A stretch of DNA of 64,000 bases from Aliiglaciecola lipolytica (lineage in GTDB: Bacteria > Pseudomonadota > Gammaproteobacteria > Enterobacterales > Alteromonadaceae). Where the stretch lies: assembly GCF_018860635.1 (NCBI RefSeq), contig NZ_JAHKPT010000035.1, positions 248,001 to 312,000 on the forward strand. The letters run 5' to 3'. The translations under genes and the position numbers were made by a program. Each line of letters starts with the position of its first letter. The first letter of the stretch is position 1. Below the pieces are notes generated by a model. That model had not been told where the DNA came from. It worked only from the letters and a program-made list of their open reading frames with translations, and did not search any database. Shown piece by piece: positions 17,413-26,749 of the stretch.

Positions 17413-18076
17413 TTTCCACCCAACTCAGCAGCAGTTGAGCGATTTTGCTCAAGGCTTAAGTGCTCCAGCGTTGTCGCTGGTGATTTCCGCCCATGCTGAC
17501 ATGTGCCCACAATGTAAAAGGCAAATTTCTCAGTTAGAAAGTGCATCTGCGAAAATACTTGTTGAGCAACCTATTGACAGAATGGCTGAACAACCCACTG
17601 ATTTTGCATCTATGTTAGCTGAAATTACCTGTTTACCCGCTGCTGAGGGGCCGAGCAATATCTCTCAATCCCATCAGATAGAATTAGATGGTCGCAAATT
17701 TACTGTCCCCAGAGCTTTGAAACGCTATGTTGAAAAGACCGGTAATTGGTCACATCTATTGGGAAACCTTTGGCAAGCTCCCGTTGATTTAGGTCCCATA
17801 GGTAAAGCTAATTTTATTTTTATGCAAAAACAGGGGCGGGTGCCGGAACACACTCACAGAGGAACAGAACTGACCTTGGTGATTGATGGTGAGTTTAGTG
17901 ACGGTATTTCACATTATGATACGGGTGACTTTATTCTGATGAATAGCGAAAATACTCACGCGCCATATTCTGAAGCCAGTGAAGGCTGTTTGGTGTTTAC
18001 CATTGTTGATGCGCCCTTGCACTTCACATCTGGTATCGCACGTTTGCTTAATCCCTTTAGTCACTTGTTTTTCTAG
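17405..18076 (+). CDS. chrR: Zinc anti-sigma factor, ChrR family
   Basis: 223-residue two-domain regulator. The N-terminal ZAS domain has candidate zinc ligands His5, His30, Cys34 and Cys37 (HADMCPQC), matching the arrangement in Rhodobacter ChrR. The C-terminal cupin holds PEHTHRGTELTLVIDGEF with His149, His151 and Glu155, and His185 in the NTHAPY motif, so all four cupin metal ligands seem retained. By analogy the ZAS domain sequesters the upstream sigma factor and the cupin is needed for release on singlet oxygen. It overlaps the sigma gene by 8 nt. A terminator follows at about 18100. Confidence 0.93.
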   Translation: MINFHPTQQQLSDFAQGLSAPALSLVISAHADMCPQCKRQISQLESASAKILVEQPIDRMAEQPTDFASMLAEITCLPAAEGPSNISQSHQIELDGRKFTVPRALKRYVEKTGNWSHLLGNLWQAPVDLGPIGKANFIFMQKQGRVPEHTHRGTELTLVIDGEFSDGISHYDTGDFILMNSENTHAPYSEASEGCLVFTIVDAPLHFTSGIARLLNPFSHLFF

Positions 18077-18098
18077 GTATAATCCTAACAATCCATAT

Positions 18099-18136
18099 AA
18101 AAAAACGCGCTGGCAATTATTGTCAGCGCGTTTTTT
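18099..18136. terminator. Bidirectional intrinsic terminator chrR / bamD
   Basis: Near-perfect inverted repeat AAAAAACGCGCTG / CAGCGCGTTTTTT around a 10-nt loop. T-runs flank it on both strands, and it sits between the convergent chrR (+) and bamD (-) stops, so it can end both transcripts. Confidence 0.92.
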
Positions 18137-18172
18137 AATGATTTAAATTAATTAGTACGTTAGATTTATCTA

Positions 18173-18940
18173 TTAGCTAACGTAGCGACTGTCTGGATAA
18201 TTCAGTCTCAAGGTTTTTAACGCATTATTTTTTAATTCTTCAAGTTCCAGTTGGTCATAACATTCAACCATTATCTCTAATGCATTTTGAATTTCACTAG
18301 AATCAGGGAAGTATTCAAGCACGTATCTGCCACGATTTGCAGCAGCAACATAAGCTTCTCTGCGCATATAAAAACGTGCAACGGCGATTTCATACTTGGC
18401 TAAACGATTTTTAATAAACACCATGCGCTTTTTAGCATCAGCAGCGTATTTACTATCGGGAAATTTATTAATTAAACGGCGAAAATCAGAAAATGCTTCT
18501 CGTGAACGGCTCGGGTCTCGATCTGAGCGATCAATGCCAACCAGTTCTTGGAAAAGGTTTTTATCAGCATCTAAATTAGTTAAACCACGCATATATAGTG
18601 CATAATCCACATCTGAGTGATTAGGATTGAGTCGCACAAATCTATCAATAGTGGCAATAGCTTCATCTGTTTTACCTACTTTATAATAAGAGTAAATCAG
18701 ATCTAATTGCACTTGGTGTGAATGTGGTCCAAAAGGGAAACGAGAATCAAGTGTACTTAATATTTCCGTCGCAACGTTGAAATTACCTTGCGACATACTT
18801 TCTTTTGCTTGATCATACAGCGCACTTTCGCTTCTGTTCCCAATTAAAATATCTTCATCATCAGGTGAAGAAGAACAGCCATACATAGTGGCAACAGAAA
18901 GCAGAATGATTAGTTTGTAGAATGAATTTTTAAATGTCAT
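18173..18940 (-). CDS. bamD: Outer membrane assembly lipoprotein BamD (YfiO/ComL)
   Basis: Essential TPR lipoprotein of the BAM complex that inserts beta-barrel proteins in the outer membrane. The signal peptide MTFKNSFYKLIILLSVATMYGC has the lipid-modified Cys at 22. TPR-like segments run through the 255 residues, with family motifs FPFGPHSHQVQLDLIYSYYK, HSDVDYALYMRGL and RDPSRSREAFSDFRRLINKFPDSKYAADA. It is divergent from rluD, a neighbourhood widely conserved in gammaproteobacteria. Confidence 0.96.
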   Translation of the reverse strand: MTFKNSFYKLIILLSVATMYGCSSSPDDEDILIGNRSESALYDQAKESMSQGNFNVATEILSTLDSRFPFGPHSHQVQLDLIYSYYKVGKTDEAIATIDRFVRLNPNHSDVDYALYMRGLTNLDADKNLFQELVGIDRSDRDPSRSREAFSDFRRLINKFPDSKYAADAKKRMVFIKNRLAKYEIAVARFYMRREAYVAAANRGRYVLEYFPDSSEIQNALEIMVECYDQLELEELKNNALKTLRLNYPDSRYVS

Positions 18941-19172
18941 GTTACTCTTATTCTATACAGGGATTTAGCAGGCGTTAAAAAATCCGCTAAACTTTGTTTT
19001 CAGTAATCCATCGATCCGAGGCATTCTACCCTAGGGATCCATGGGATGCACGTTTTGTTATAAATCACCTAATCGTGATATCTGGCGTTTGCATTTGTAC
19101 CCGCATAATGTGAATTATATCGCCAGTTGCGGGAAATTATATTTTTATAGATCTTTAAGGACACAATTTTAC

Positions 19173-20156
19173 ATGCCCAGCGATCCTCAAGCGATAAAAC
19201 TCTCTACAGATGTACCAGAAACATTAATTGGTAAACGGTTAGATCAAGCTTTAGCCGAATTGTTCCCTGATTATTCACGATCTCGCTTAAAAGAATGGAT
19301 TTTAGCCGGAAGTGTCAGTCTAAATGGGACTGTGTGCGATAAACCAAGAGAAAAAGTATTTGGTGGTGAGCAAGTATCCATAGACGCCACGTTGCAGGTG
19401 CAAGAAAATCATGTGGCGCAAGATATCGAATTAAATATAGTGTATGAAGACGAACATATATTAGTGATTAACAAACCAACGGATCTTGTTGTTCATCCTG
19501 GAGCAGGAAATGCGGACGGCACCATTTTAAACGCTCTGCTTAGCCACGCGCCTGAGGTCGCTAGTGTACCAAGAGCTGGTATTGTTCATCGCCTCGACAA
19601 AGATACAACAGGCCTTATGGTCGTTGCTAAAACAGTTCCTGCCCAGACTCATTTGGTTGAACAACTTCAAGCTCGCGAAATTAGTCGAGAATATGAAGCT
19701 GTGGTCTATGGCACTATGGTCGCTGGTGGTATTGTTGATGCTCCGATTGGGCGACATCCGACTAAACGTACCAGTATGGCTGTCCGTGAAACCGGTAAAC
19801 CAGCGGTCACTCATTATCGTATTAAACAGAAATATCGCGCCCATACGCACCTAAGACTAAAATTAGAAACCGGCCGTACCCACCAAATTCGCGTCCATAT
19901 GTCCCATTTGCGATATCCGTTAGTTGGAGATGTGTTATATGGCGGCAGACCACGTTTACCTAAAGCCTGTTCTGAAGATATGATTAACATGTTAAGAGGA
20001 TTTAAACGCCAAGCATTGCACGCTATTCAATTGGAACTATCTCATCCTACTACAGGTGAGTGGATGAGTTGGCAGGCCCCTTTACCAGATGACATGGTGG
20101 AACTACTATCTGTTCTCAAAGAAGATACCAAGGAACATGGATTTGCCGATGACTGA
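19173..20156 (+). CDS. rluD: 23S rRNA pseudouridine(1911/1915/1917) synthase
   Basis: Isomerises uridines in helix 69 of 23S rRNA. The ATG at 19173 gives MPSDPQAIKLSTDVPETLIGKRLDQALAELFPDYSRSRLKEWI, an S4 RNA-binding domain at about 20-75; the in-frame ATG at 19041 adds a 44-residue leader not typical of the family. The catalytic motif is HRLDKDTTGLMVVAK, with further blocks RTHQIRVHMSHL and PLVGDVLYGG. At 327 aa the length is normal. The pgeF start overlaps its last codons. Confidence 0.95.
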   Translation: MPSDPQAIKLSTDVPETLIGKRLDQALAELFPDYSRSRLKEWILAGSVSLNGTVCDKPREKVFGGEQVSIDATLQVQENHVAQDIELNIVYEDEHILVINKPTDLVVHPGAGNADGTILNALLSHAPEVASVPRAGIVHRLDKDTTGLMVVAKTVPAQTHLVEQLQAREISREYEAVVYGTMVAGGIVDAPIGRHPTKRTSMAVRETGKPAVTHYRIKQKYRAHTHLRLKLETGRTHQIRVHMSHLRYPLVGDVLYGGRPRLPKACSEDMINMLRGFKRQALHAIQLELSHPTTGEWMSWQAPLPDDMVELLSVLKEDTKEHGFADD

Positions 20157-20904
20157 AGCTGTGTTATCAAGCCCAATTCGGACGCCTCATTGGACTTTGC
20201 CTGAAGGTGTTAAGGCTTTTTATACCACACGTAAAATGGGAGTTAGCCAGCCCCCATACGAGAGTAATAATTTGGCAATGCATGTTGGCGATAATCCAGC
20301 TGATGTGCAGTTTAATCGAGATGCATTGCCATGTGCAGACTCGGTGGCTTGGTTAACGCAAGTACACGGAATTCGATGTATTCGTATTACAAAAGATTAT
20401 TTTTTACCTCTAGAAGTTGCCAAAGCCGACGCCAGTTTTACCACTGAAAGAAAAAGTGTATGCGCTGTGATGACTGCTGATTGTATGCCAATTCTTGTGG
20501 CGAATACTGCCGGCACTTGTGTGGCGGCCATTCACGCTGGCTGGCGCGGTTTAGCCAATGGTATTATTGAAAACACAATTGCTGCGATGAATTGTGAGCC
20601 TGGTGCTTTGACGGTTTGGGTCGGCCCGCATATTTCGCAACGACATTTCCAAGTATCTGAGGATTTGAGGAAAGTATTTGCTCAGTATCCTGAAGCATTT
20701 GTTAAAGATACGGAAAAGGGAAAATACTTGTGTAGTTTAGCCCAAATAGCCCGTGAAAAGTGTCATTCAATAGGTGTGGGTAGTTTTGTAGAAAGTGGTA
20801 TATGTACTTATGTTCATCATGGCGACTTCTACTCTCATCGGTATGCCCAACATCACGGCCAAGCTCAGACAGGTCGATTTGTATGCGGTATTTATTTACA
20901 GTAA
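20149..20904 (+). CDS. pgeF: Peptidoglycan editing factor PgeF (YfiH, polyphenol oxidase/laccase-domain family)
   Basis: 251-residue DUF152-type protein. Family members remove misincorporated L-Ser from the peptidoglycan precursor UDP-MurNAc and also have purine-nucleosidase-like activity. Metal-site motifs are TQVHG, ADCMPILVAN and HAGWRGLANGII, the diagnostic His and Cys ligands. I prefer the ATG at 20149 (MTEAVLSSPIRTPHW); ATG 20137 is a possible alternative, while the ORF to 20089 lies deep in rluD. Overlap with the rluD stop implies coupling; rluD-pgeF-clpB is a conserved gammaproteobacterial order. Confidence 0.92.
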   Translation: MTEAVLSSPIRTPHWTLPEGVKAFYTTRKMGVSQPPYESNNLAMHVGDNPADVQFNRDALPCADSVAWLTQVHGIRCIRITKDYFLPLEVAKADASFTTERKSVCAVMTADCMPILVANTAGTCVAAIHAGWRGLANGIIENTIAAMNCEPGALTVWVGPHISQRHFQVSEDLRKVFAQYPEAFVKDTEKGKYLCSLAQIAREKCHSIGVGSFVESGICTYVHHGDFYSHRYAQHHGQAQTGRFVCGIYLQ

Positions 20905-21042
20905 TTGTAATTTGAGTTGCTATAAATTCAGTAGCTTTTTTTTCCTAAATCCAACTTTAGGTCTTATTCCAAATTAAAATCGCAATTCTCTCGCGTATAT
21001 CGACAATTTACTGATCTAGATCAATCATTAATCATTCCTTAC

Positions 21043-21071
21043 CTTGAATTGGTTACTAAAAGTACCCATTA
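21043..21071 (+). promoter_or_regulatory. Predicted sigma-32 heat-shock promoter of clpB
   Basis: CTTGAAT at 21043-21049, a 14-bp spacer and ACCCATTA at 21064-21071 closely match the sigma-32 consensus CTTGAAA-N(11-16)-CCCCATNT. The site lies 30 nt before the clpB start, the position expected for heat-shock control of a disaggregase. Confidence 0.78.
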
Positions 21072-21100
21072 AGTTGGTAAATCAATTTTGAGGAAATTTT

Positions 21101-23671
21101 ATGCGATTAGATAGATTTACCAGTAAATTTCAGATGGCAATCTCTGACGCACAATCGATTGCATTGGGCCGAGACCACCAATATATCGACCCTGTCCATT
21201 TAATGACAGCTTTGCTTAATCAGCAAGGTGGTTCAATTCGCTCGTTGTTTGATAGCGTAGGAGCTAACGTTAATGGTTTACGCTCATCCCTAGCAGAGGC
21301 AATTGATAGATTGCCCAGAGTAGAAGGGATTGGCGGCGATGTGCAATTGAGCAAAGACTCCATTGTACTGTTGAACCTGAGCGATAAAATCGCCCAGAAA
21401 CGTAAAGACGAATACATTAGTTCTGAAGTGTTTGTGTTAGCTGCATTAGAAGATAAAGGCAAACTAGGCGATATTCTTCGTCAGCTAGGCATTACCCAAT
21501 CACAAATCGAGAAAGGCATTGAAACCATGCGGGGCGGTCAAAAAGTGACCGATCCGAATGCCGAAGATGTACGTCAAGCGTTGGAAAAATACACTACAGA
21601 TCTTACTGAACGAGCAGAGCAGGGCAAACTGGATCCAGTGATAGGTAGAGATGACGAGATACGCCGTACTATCCAAGTTTTACAACGACGTACCAAAAAC
21701 AACCCTGTATTAATCGGTGAGCCTGGCGTGGGTAAAACCGCTATCGTAGAAGGTTTAGCACAGCGGATTATTAATTCTGAAGTGCCTGAAGGATTGAAAA
21801 ATAAGCGTGTGCTATCTCTGGATATGGGCGCACTTATCGCAGGAGCAAAATTTAGAGGTGAATTTGAAGAGCGCTTAAAAGCAGTGCTAAATGAACTGTC
21901 TAAAGAAGAAGGTCGGGTGATCTTATTCATCGACGAGTTGCACACTATGGTCGGCGCGGGTAAAGGCGAAGGCGCGATGGACGCTGGTAATATGCTCAAA
22001 CCTGCTTTGGCGCGAGGGGAATTACACTGCGTTGGCGCAACGACATTAGATGAGTATCGTCAATACATTGAAAAAGACGCTGCTTTAGAGCGACGTTTCC
22101 AAAAAGTCATTGTCGATCAACCTAGTGTTGAGGACACCATTGCGATCTTACGTGGGCTCAAAGAACGTTATGAATTGCACCATTCTGTTGATATTACTGA
22201 TCCGGCAATTGTCGCAGCAGCGTCGTTATCGCATCGCTATATTTCGGATCGACAGTTACCAGATAAAGCGATTGATTTGATTGATGAAGCTGCCTCCAGT
22301 ATCCGTATGCAGATGGATTCTAAACCAGAGGACATGGATCGTTTAGAACGTAGAATAATTCAATTAAAGCTAGAAGAGCAGGCGCTATCTAAAGAAAAAG
22401 ATGATGCCAGTCATAAACGCCTAGAACTAATTGAATTGGAGCGTGAACAATTAGAAAACAAATTTTCTGAGTTTGAAGCCATTTGGAATGCTGAAAAAAG
22501 TGCGATGCAAGGTACACAGCACATTAAATCTGAACTTGAGCAAGCTAAATTAGATATGGAAATAGCGCGTCGGGCTTCTGATCTTAATCGCATGTCAGAG
22601 TTACAATACGGACGCATACCTGAACTTGAATTGAAATTAGAACAAGCGTCAGAAGCGGAGCAAACAGAAACTCAGTTGTTAAAAAATAAAGTGACTGAAA
22701 ACGAAATCGCGGATGTGTTATCGCGCTGGACAGGCATTCCCGTCAACAAAATGCTTGAAGGGGAAAAAGACAAGCTGTTGCGCATGGAAGAAGCCTTGCA
22801 AAGTCGAGTGATTGGTCAAACAGAAGCGGTGAACGCAGTGAGTAACGCTATACGACGTTCTCGCGCCGGATTGTCTGATCCCAGTCGACCTATTGGTTCA
22901 TTTTTGTTCTTAGGCCCTACCGGTGTAGGTAAAACAGAGCTATGTAAAGCCCTTGCTAACTTTATGTTTGATACTGAGCAAGCAATGGTGCGTATCGATA
23001 TGTCAGAATTTATGGAAAAACACTCGGTTTCCCGTTTAGTGGGTGCGCCTCCAGGGTATGTCGGTTATGAAGAAGGTGGATACTTGACCGAAGCGGTAAG
23101 AAGAAAACCTTACTCAGTCATATTGTTGGATGAAGTTGAAAAAGCGCATCCAGATGTGTTCAACATTTTATTGCAAGTACTGGATGATGGTCGTCTAACC
23201 GATGGTCAAGGTCGAACTGTTGATTTTAAAAATACGGTCATAATCATGACCTCGAATATTGGTTCTGATGTAATTCAAGACAAACATCAAGAGAGTCAGT
23301 ATTCCGAAATGAAAAATATGGTAATGCAGATCGTTGAGCAACAATTTAGACCTGAATTCATAAACCGTATTGATGATGTAGTGGTGTTTCATCCACTTGG
23401 TTTGGAACAAATCAAAGCTATCGCTAAGATACAGTTACAGTCTTTACGTCAGCGTCTACTTGAAAAAGGCTTTGAACTTGATTTGTCGCCAGCAGCTCTG
23501 GAAAAAATCGCTGAGGCTGGTTTTGATCCTGTATACGGAGCAAGACCGCTTAAACGAGCAATTCAGATGGAGATTGAAAATCCGCTAGCACAACGGTTGC
23601 TAGCAGGAGAGATTCAGGCTGAAAGTACTATTCGAATCGATATGGATGGTGATTCATTGAAGATTAGTTAA
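21101..23671 (+). CDS. clpB: ATP-dependent protein disaggregase ClpB
   Basis: Hexameric AAA+ chaperone that, with DnaK, extracts proteins from heat-induced aggregates. Of 856 residues, the N-domain (1-145) begins [25 protein letters not shown]1 carries Walker [10 protein letters not shown] and Walker B ILFIDELH. The coiled-coil middle domain lies at about 400-530 and NBD2 has Walker [10 protein letters not shown] and Walker [13 protein letters not shown]. The C-terminal [16 protein letters not shown] is typical. A RBS (GAGGAAA) precedes the ATG, and a heat-shock promoter and downstream terminator bracket the gene. Confidence 0.98.
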   Translation: MRLDRFTSKFQMAISDAQSIALGRDHQYIDPVHLMTALLNQQGGSIRSLFDSVGANVNGLRSSLAEAIDRLPRVEGIGGDVQLSKDSIVLLNLSDKIAQKRKDEYISSEVFVLAALEDKGKLGDILRQLGITQSQIEKGIETMRGGQKVTDPNAEDVRQALEKYTTDLTERAEQGKLDPVIGRDDEIRRTIQVLQRRTKNNPVLIGEPGVGKTAIVEGLAQRIINSEVPEGLKNKRVLSLDMGALIAGAKFRGEFEERLKAVLNELSKEEGRVILFIDELHTMVGAGKGEGAMDAGNMLKPALARGELHCVGATTLDEYRQYIEKDAALERRFQKVIVDQPSVEDTIAILRGLKERYELHHSVDITDPAIVAAASLSHRYISDRQLPDKAIDLIDEAASSIRMQMDSKPEDMDRLERRIIQLKLEEQALSKEKDDASHKRLELIELEREQLENKFSEFEAIWNAEKSAMQGTQHIKSELEQAKLDMEIARRASDLNRMSELQYGRIPELELKLEQASEAEQTETQLLKNKVTENEIADVLSRWTGIPVNKMLEGEKDKLLRMEEALQSRVIGQTEAVNAVSNAIRRSRAGLSDPSRPIGSFLFLGPTGVGKTELCKALANFMFDTEQAMVRIDMSEFMEKHSVSRLVGAPPGYVGYEEGGYLTEAVRRKPYSVILLDEVEKAHPDVFNILLQVLDDGRLTDGQGRTVDFKNTVIIMTSNIGSDVIQDKHQESQYSEMKNMVMQIVEQQFRPEFINRIDDVVVFHPLGLEQIKAIAKIQLQSLRQRLLEKGFELDLSPAALEKIAEAGFDPVYGARPLKRAIQMEIENPLAQRLLAGEIQAESTIRIDMDGDSLKIS

Positions 23672-23726
23672 ACCGAGAATTTGGGTACAGCATTGTTGTT
23701 GCTATACCCATTGTAAGGCCGTTTAT

Positions 23727-23763
23727 TAAAACGCCGATTACTATTTGTAGTCGGCGTTTTTTA
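23727..23763. terminator. Intrinsic terminator after clpB
   Basis: Stem AAAACGCCGA / TCGGCGTTTT extended by TTAC/GTAG-like pairing around a short loop, followed by TTTTTTATTT. It lies between the convergent clpB and PrsT-like genes; A-rich and T-rich flanks make it usable in both directions. Confidence 0.9.
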
Positions 23764-23782
23764 TTTACTTCAAACGATGATT

Positions 23783-26566
23783 TTAGAGTTTTTCTAACAA
23801 CGCTTTAGCTTGCTTCTTTTCGATGAAATCCTGATCAGAAGATAGGGCTCTTTGCAAAGAAGCTTTAGCTTCACCCGTTCTTCCTAGCTTTTGCAAAGTG
23901 AAGGCTAAGTGATATTGATTAGAAGGCGAATTAGAATTCATTGCAAAAGATTTACGCAATATCGTTAGTCCTTCTTCATGTTTGCCTTGTAATGTTTTGA
24001 TCCATCCTTGGGTATCATAAATTGCCGCATTTTCTGCTCCAAGGGCTAGTGCTTCTTCGATATATTGGTTCGCTTTAGTCAAATCTTTATTAACATAAAT
24101 GTTAGCTAAGTTATTGAACATATAAGCTTTGTTCGGTAAATCTTGAATTTTTACTAATTTCTCATAATGCTTCGAAGCTTCTTCAAAACGATTCTGATTA
24201 AGCAAAAAGTCCGCAAACATACTACGATGGAAATGTGCTTCGGGATTTTGTTGTAAAAACTCAGTAGTAAAATGCTCAAACTTGTCACTGTTAATGCCTC
24301 TGGAAGCTAACTGGTATAATTTAAACATTGCAGTGCGGTTTAAATTATTGACCTCTAGGGCAAGTAAATAGTGTTCAAATGCCGCATCCAAGTTGTCGCT
24401 AGCCACATTCACATCTCCAGCCAAGATCAACAATCTTGAATCATTAGGATGGGTCTGTAACCATTTACTGACCATATCATTAGCTTTATTCAAGTCGTTG
24501 CTGGCTAAATGTAGGCGAATGTACTCAGTGGCAAGAAACAAATTATCAGGATGTATTGCGGAAGCGTCAGCTATGCTCTGTTTCGCATCATCAAAAAGCC
24601 CCGCTTTAAACTGAAGTTTACTTAACTCAACCAAACCTACAGCATCATCTTTAACCAAATAATGAATCTTTTTAATTTCTCGCGCCGCTCGGTCAATTTG
24701 CTTCAACGCAATATATAACTCCACTCGACGCATTTGATAAACGGCCATATCAGGTTCAGTTTTAATTGCGACGTTTAATTGCCTAATTGCTTTTTCAAGC
24801 TCACCTTGTTGAGTATAAATAGTGGCCAGCAATTCTAGAGCGGTTAAATTATTAATGTCTTTCTGTAATACCCGCTCTAAATTCTTCTCTGCCTCATCGC
24901 TCATGTTTGCATTAAATTGGCAGCGAGCTAACAGGGTTAAAATCCGCACATTGTCGGGTTGAATAGTGTTGAGCTTTTCGACAATCTGCAGTGCTGTCTG
25001 ATGTTCACCACGGGAGCTTAATAGGTTGGCTTTGTTAAATTGTGCAGAGAAATGTTCAGGGTTAATGGCAAGTGCTTGGTCTAAATATTGTTCAGCTACT
25101 GCTGGGTTACCTAGGCGAATTTGAATGCCAGCTTTTAAATTCAAAAAGTCGATATTTTCAGGAACCGCTTGTAGCAGTTTATCGGCAATTTCATCCGCTT
25201 CGTTTAGCCTACCCATATCCATTAATAATTCACTGCGCAGAATAACAAAACGAAGATTTGTTTGCGCATATTCGGATTGGTCTAATCTGGTTAAAGCATC
25301 TTCGAGTTTGCCTCTCGACTTTAGGGTTTTAATTTCCAATAATTCAACATTTGGATTTTCTGGATACTGGCGTTTTAATTTCCCAGATATTTCCACCGCT
25401 TTAAATGCTTTATCGTTAGCTAAATATAATTCGGCAAGTAACAGAGCATTATCTAGCTTCTCCATGAGTTTACTTTCATGACGCTGCATAACTTCTAAAG
25501 CAAGTTTAGGATCATTCAGTTTTAAATGAGTTTGCGCCAGCAGTGCGATAGCTTCGATGTTATCTGGCACGAAATTAAGATATTGAATGAAAAATGTTTT
25601 GGCTTGCAAATAGTTCTGTAAGGCAAAAGCGGATAAAGCACTGACGTAAAACAAAGATGGATCATCTTGCAAACTTTCTTCACTAAGTCCTGCTAGTTGA
25701 GAGCTTAATTTTTCTAATTCTTTTGCAGCATCGTCACTTAATTGATTTTTCGCTAATAACCAAGCTTTCAATAACATTCCAGTCGGATCGCCGGGGGTCT
25801 GCTGCAAAATTTCGTCCAATAACTGCTTGGCTGAATCTATATCTTGGTTTTGCAGATAAGCACTTACTAACGAACGTTTTATAATAGGATCATCAACGTC
25901 AAGTGCGTAACTCTGTTTATAGTAAGTTATGGCTTCTGGCATATCTTTTTGGAAAAGATACAAATCTCCTTTGATACGCAATGTTTGAGCGTTGGTGGGT
26001 TCTAGCGCAAGTGATAATTCTATGTAAGACAGAGCTTTGTCAAACTGCTCATCTCGTATTTCAAGTGACGCAAGCGCATTGAGTGTGCGTATATTGGCTG
26101 GATCATTCTTTAATGCTAATTCATAACCTTTGCGTGCAGCGTCGATATTTTTAAGGTTTAAGTGGGCGGTGGCGACAATAATTTGCCAATCGTTTCGGCT
26201 CTTAGGAGTGAGGTTATTGAATTGACTATCAATGATTTTTTCGTTTTGCTTGGTATAAAGCCAAACCTTACCGAGGGTATCTACTATTAAACTGGGATCT
26301 GCTCCCATGGCTAATGCTTCTTCGAGTACTTCCTCTGATTCATACATATAACCACTGATTAACAGTACTTTACCCATGAGTATTTTAGCGGGTAGGCTAT
26401 CTTCGTTTTGTTGTAAGCTGTTTTTCAAATGGATATAAGCAGTTTCAAAATCTTTATCTTCAAATGAAGCCAGAGCTTTTTCGTAAAATTCACTGCTGGT
26501 TTGTGCGATAACCTGGCTACTTACTAAAAGAAAAGCAGCTAAGGACATTTTTCTGGCCAGTTTCAC
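23783..26566 (-). CDS. prsT: PEP-CTERM system TPR-repeat protein (PrsT-like)
   Basis: About 927 residues made almost wholly of TPR repeats (e.g. ALAINPEHFSAQFNKANLL, AIYDTQGWIKTLQGKHEEG). Overall design and length match PrsT, the TPR protein that accompanies exosortase/PEP-CTERM systems. I place the start at the GTG at 26566 (MKLARKMSLAAFLLVSSQVIAQ), which puts a signal peptide at the N-terminus; the ORF extends to 26611 with an ATG that would push the signal inward. Classical PrsT is a lipoprotein, but no Cys follows this signal (cleavage after AQ). It lies downstream of a PEP-CTERM cargo gene, separated by a terminator. Confidence 0.82.
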   Translation of the reverse strand: MKLARKMSLAAFLLVSSQVIAQTSSEFYEKALASFEDKDFETAYIHLKNSLQQNEDSLPAKILMGKVLLISGYMYESEEVLEEALAMGADPSLIVDTLGKVWLYTKQNEKIIDSQFNNLTPKSRNDWQIIVATAHLNLKNIDAARKGYELALKNDPANIRTLNALASLEIRDEQFDKALSYIELSLALEPTNAQTLRIKGDLYLFQKDMPEAITYYKQSYALDVDDPIIKRSLVSAYLQNQDIDSAKQLLDEILQQTPGDPTGMLLKAWLLAKNQLSDDAAKELEKLSSQLAGLSEESLQDDPSLFYVSALSAFALQNYLQAKTFFIQYLNFVPDNIEAIALLAQTHLKLNDPKLALEVMQRHESKLMEKLDNALLLAELYLANDKAFKAVEISGKLKRQYPENPNVELLEIKTLKSRGKLEDALTRLDQSEYAQTNLRFVILRSELLMDMGRLNEADEIADKLLQAVPENIDFLNLKAGIQIRLGNPAVAEQYLDQALAINPEHFSAQFNKANLLSSRGEHQTALQIVEKLNTIQPDNVRILTLLARCQFNANMSDEAEKNLERVLQKDINNLTALELLATIYTQQGELEKAIRQLNVAIKTEPDMAVYQMRRVELYIALKQIDRAAREIKKIHYLVKDDAVGLVELSKLQFKAGLFDDAKQSIADASAIHPDNLFLATEYIRLHLASNDLNKANDMVSKWLQTHPNDSRLLILAGDVNVASDNLDAAFEHYLLALEVNNLNRTAMFKLYQLASRGINSDKFEHFTTEFLQQNPEAHFHRSMFADFLLNQNRFEEASKHYEKLVKIQDLPNKAYMFNNLANIYVNKDLTKANQYIEEALALGAENAAIYDTQGWIKTLQGKHEEGLTILRKSFAMNSNSPSNQYHLAFTLQKLGRTGEAKASLQRALSSDQDFIEKKQAKALLEKL

Positions 26567-26707
26567 CACGTATGATCTCTCTATAATTATGTAACTATGA
26601 ATTGCTATCATTTTGCATTACAAGATACCGCAAAGCGCACATACTTTATACTGTTAGCGGATAAATTACTGCGCACTGCTGCGTTGATAATGTCAGATTT
26701 TAGACAT

Positions 26708-26734
26708 AAAAAAAGACGGCGAACCGTCTTTTTG
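26708..26734. terminator. Intrinsic terminator of the first PEP-CTERM gene
   Basis: Stem AAAGACGG / CCGTCTTT with a CGAA-type tetraloop. T-runs on both strands; on the minus strand it follows the PEP-CTERM stop by about 15 nt and separates that gene from the PrsT-like gene. Confidence 0.88.
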
Positions 26735-26749
26735 TCACAATATATTTGT

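Noticed and set aside
26567-26640. Sigma-54 promoter for the PrsT-like gene
   Set aside because: A GG...GC pair exists on the minus strand, but the spacing is 11 bp, and sigma-54 tolerates this poorly; it lacks the TTGC form found at both cargo genes.
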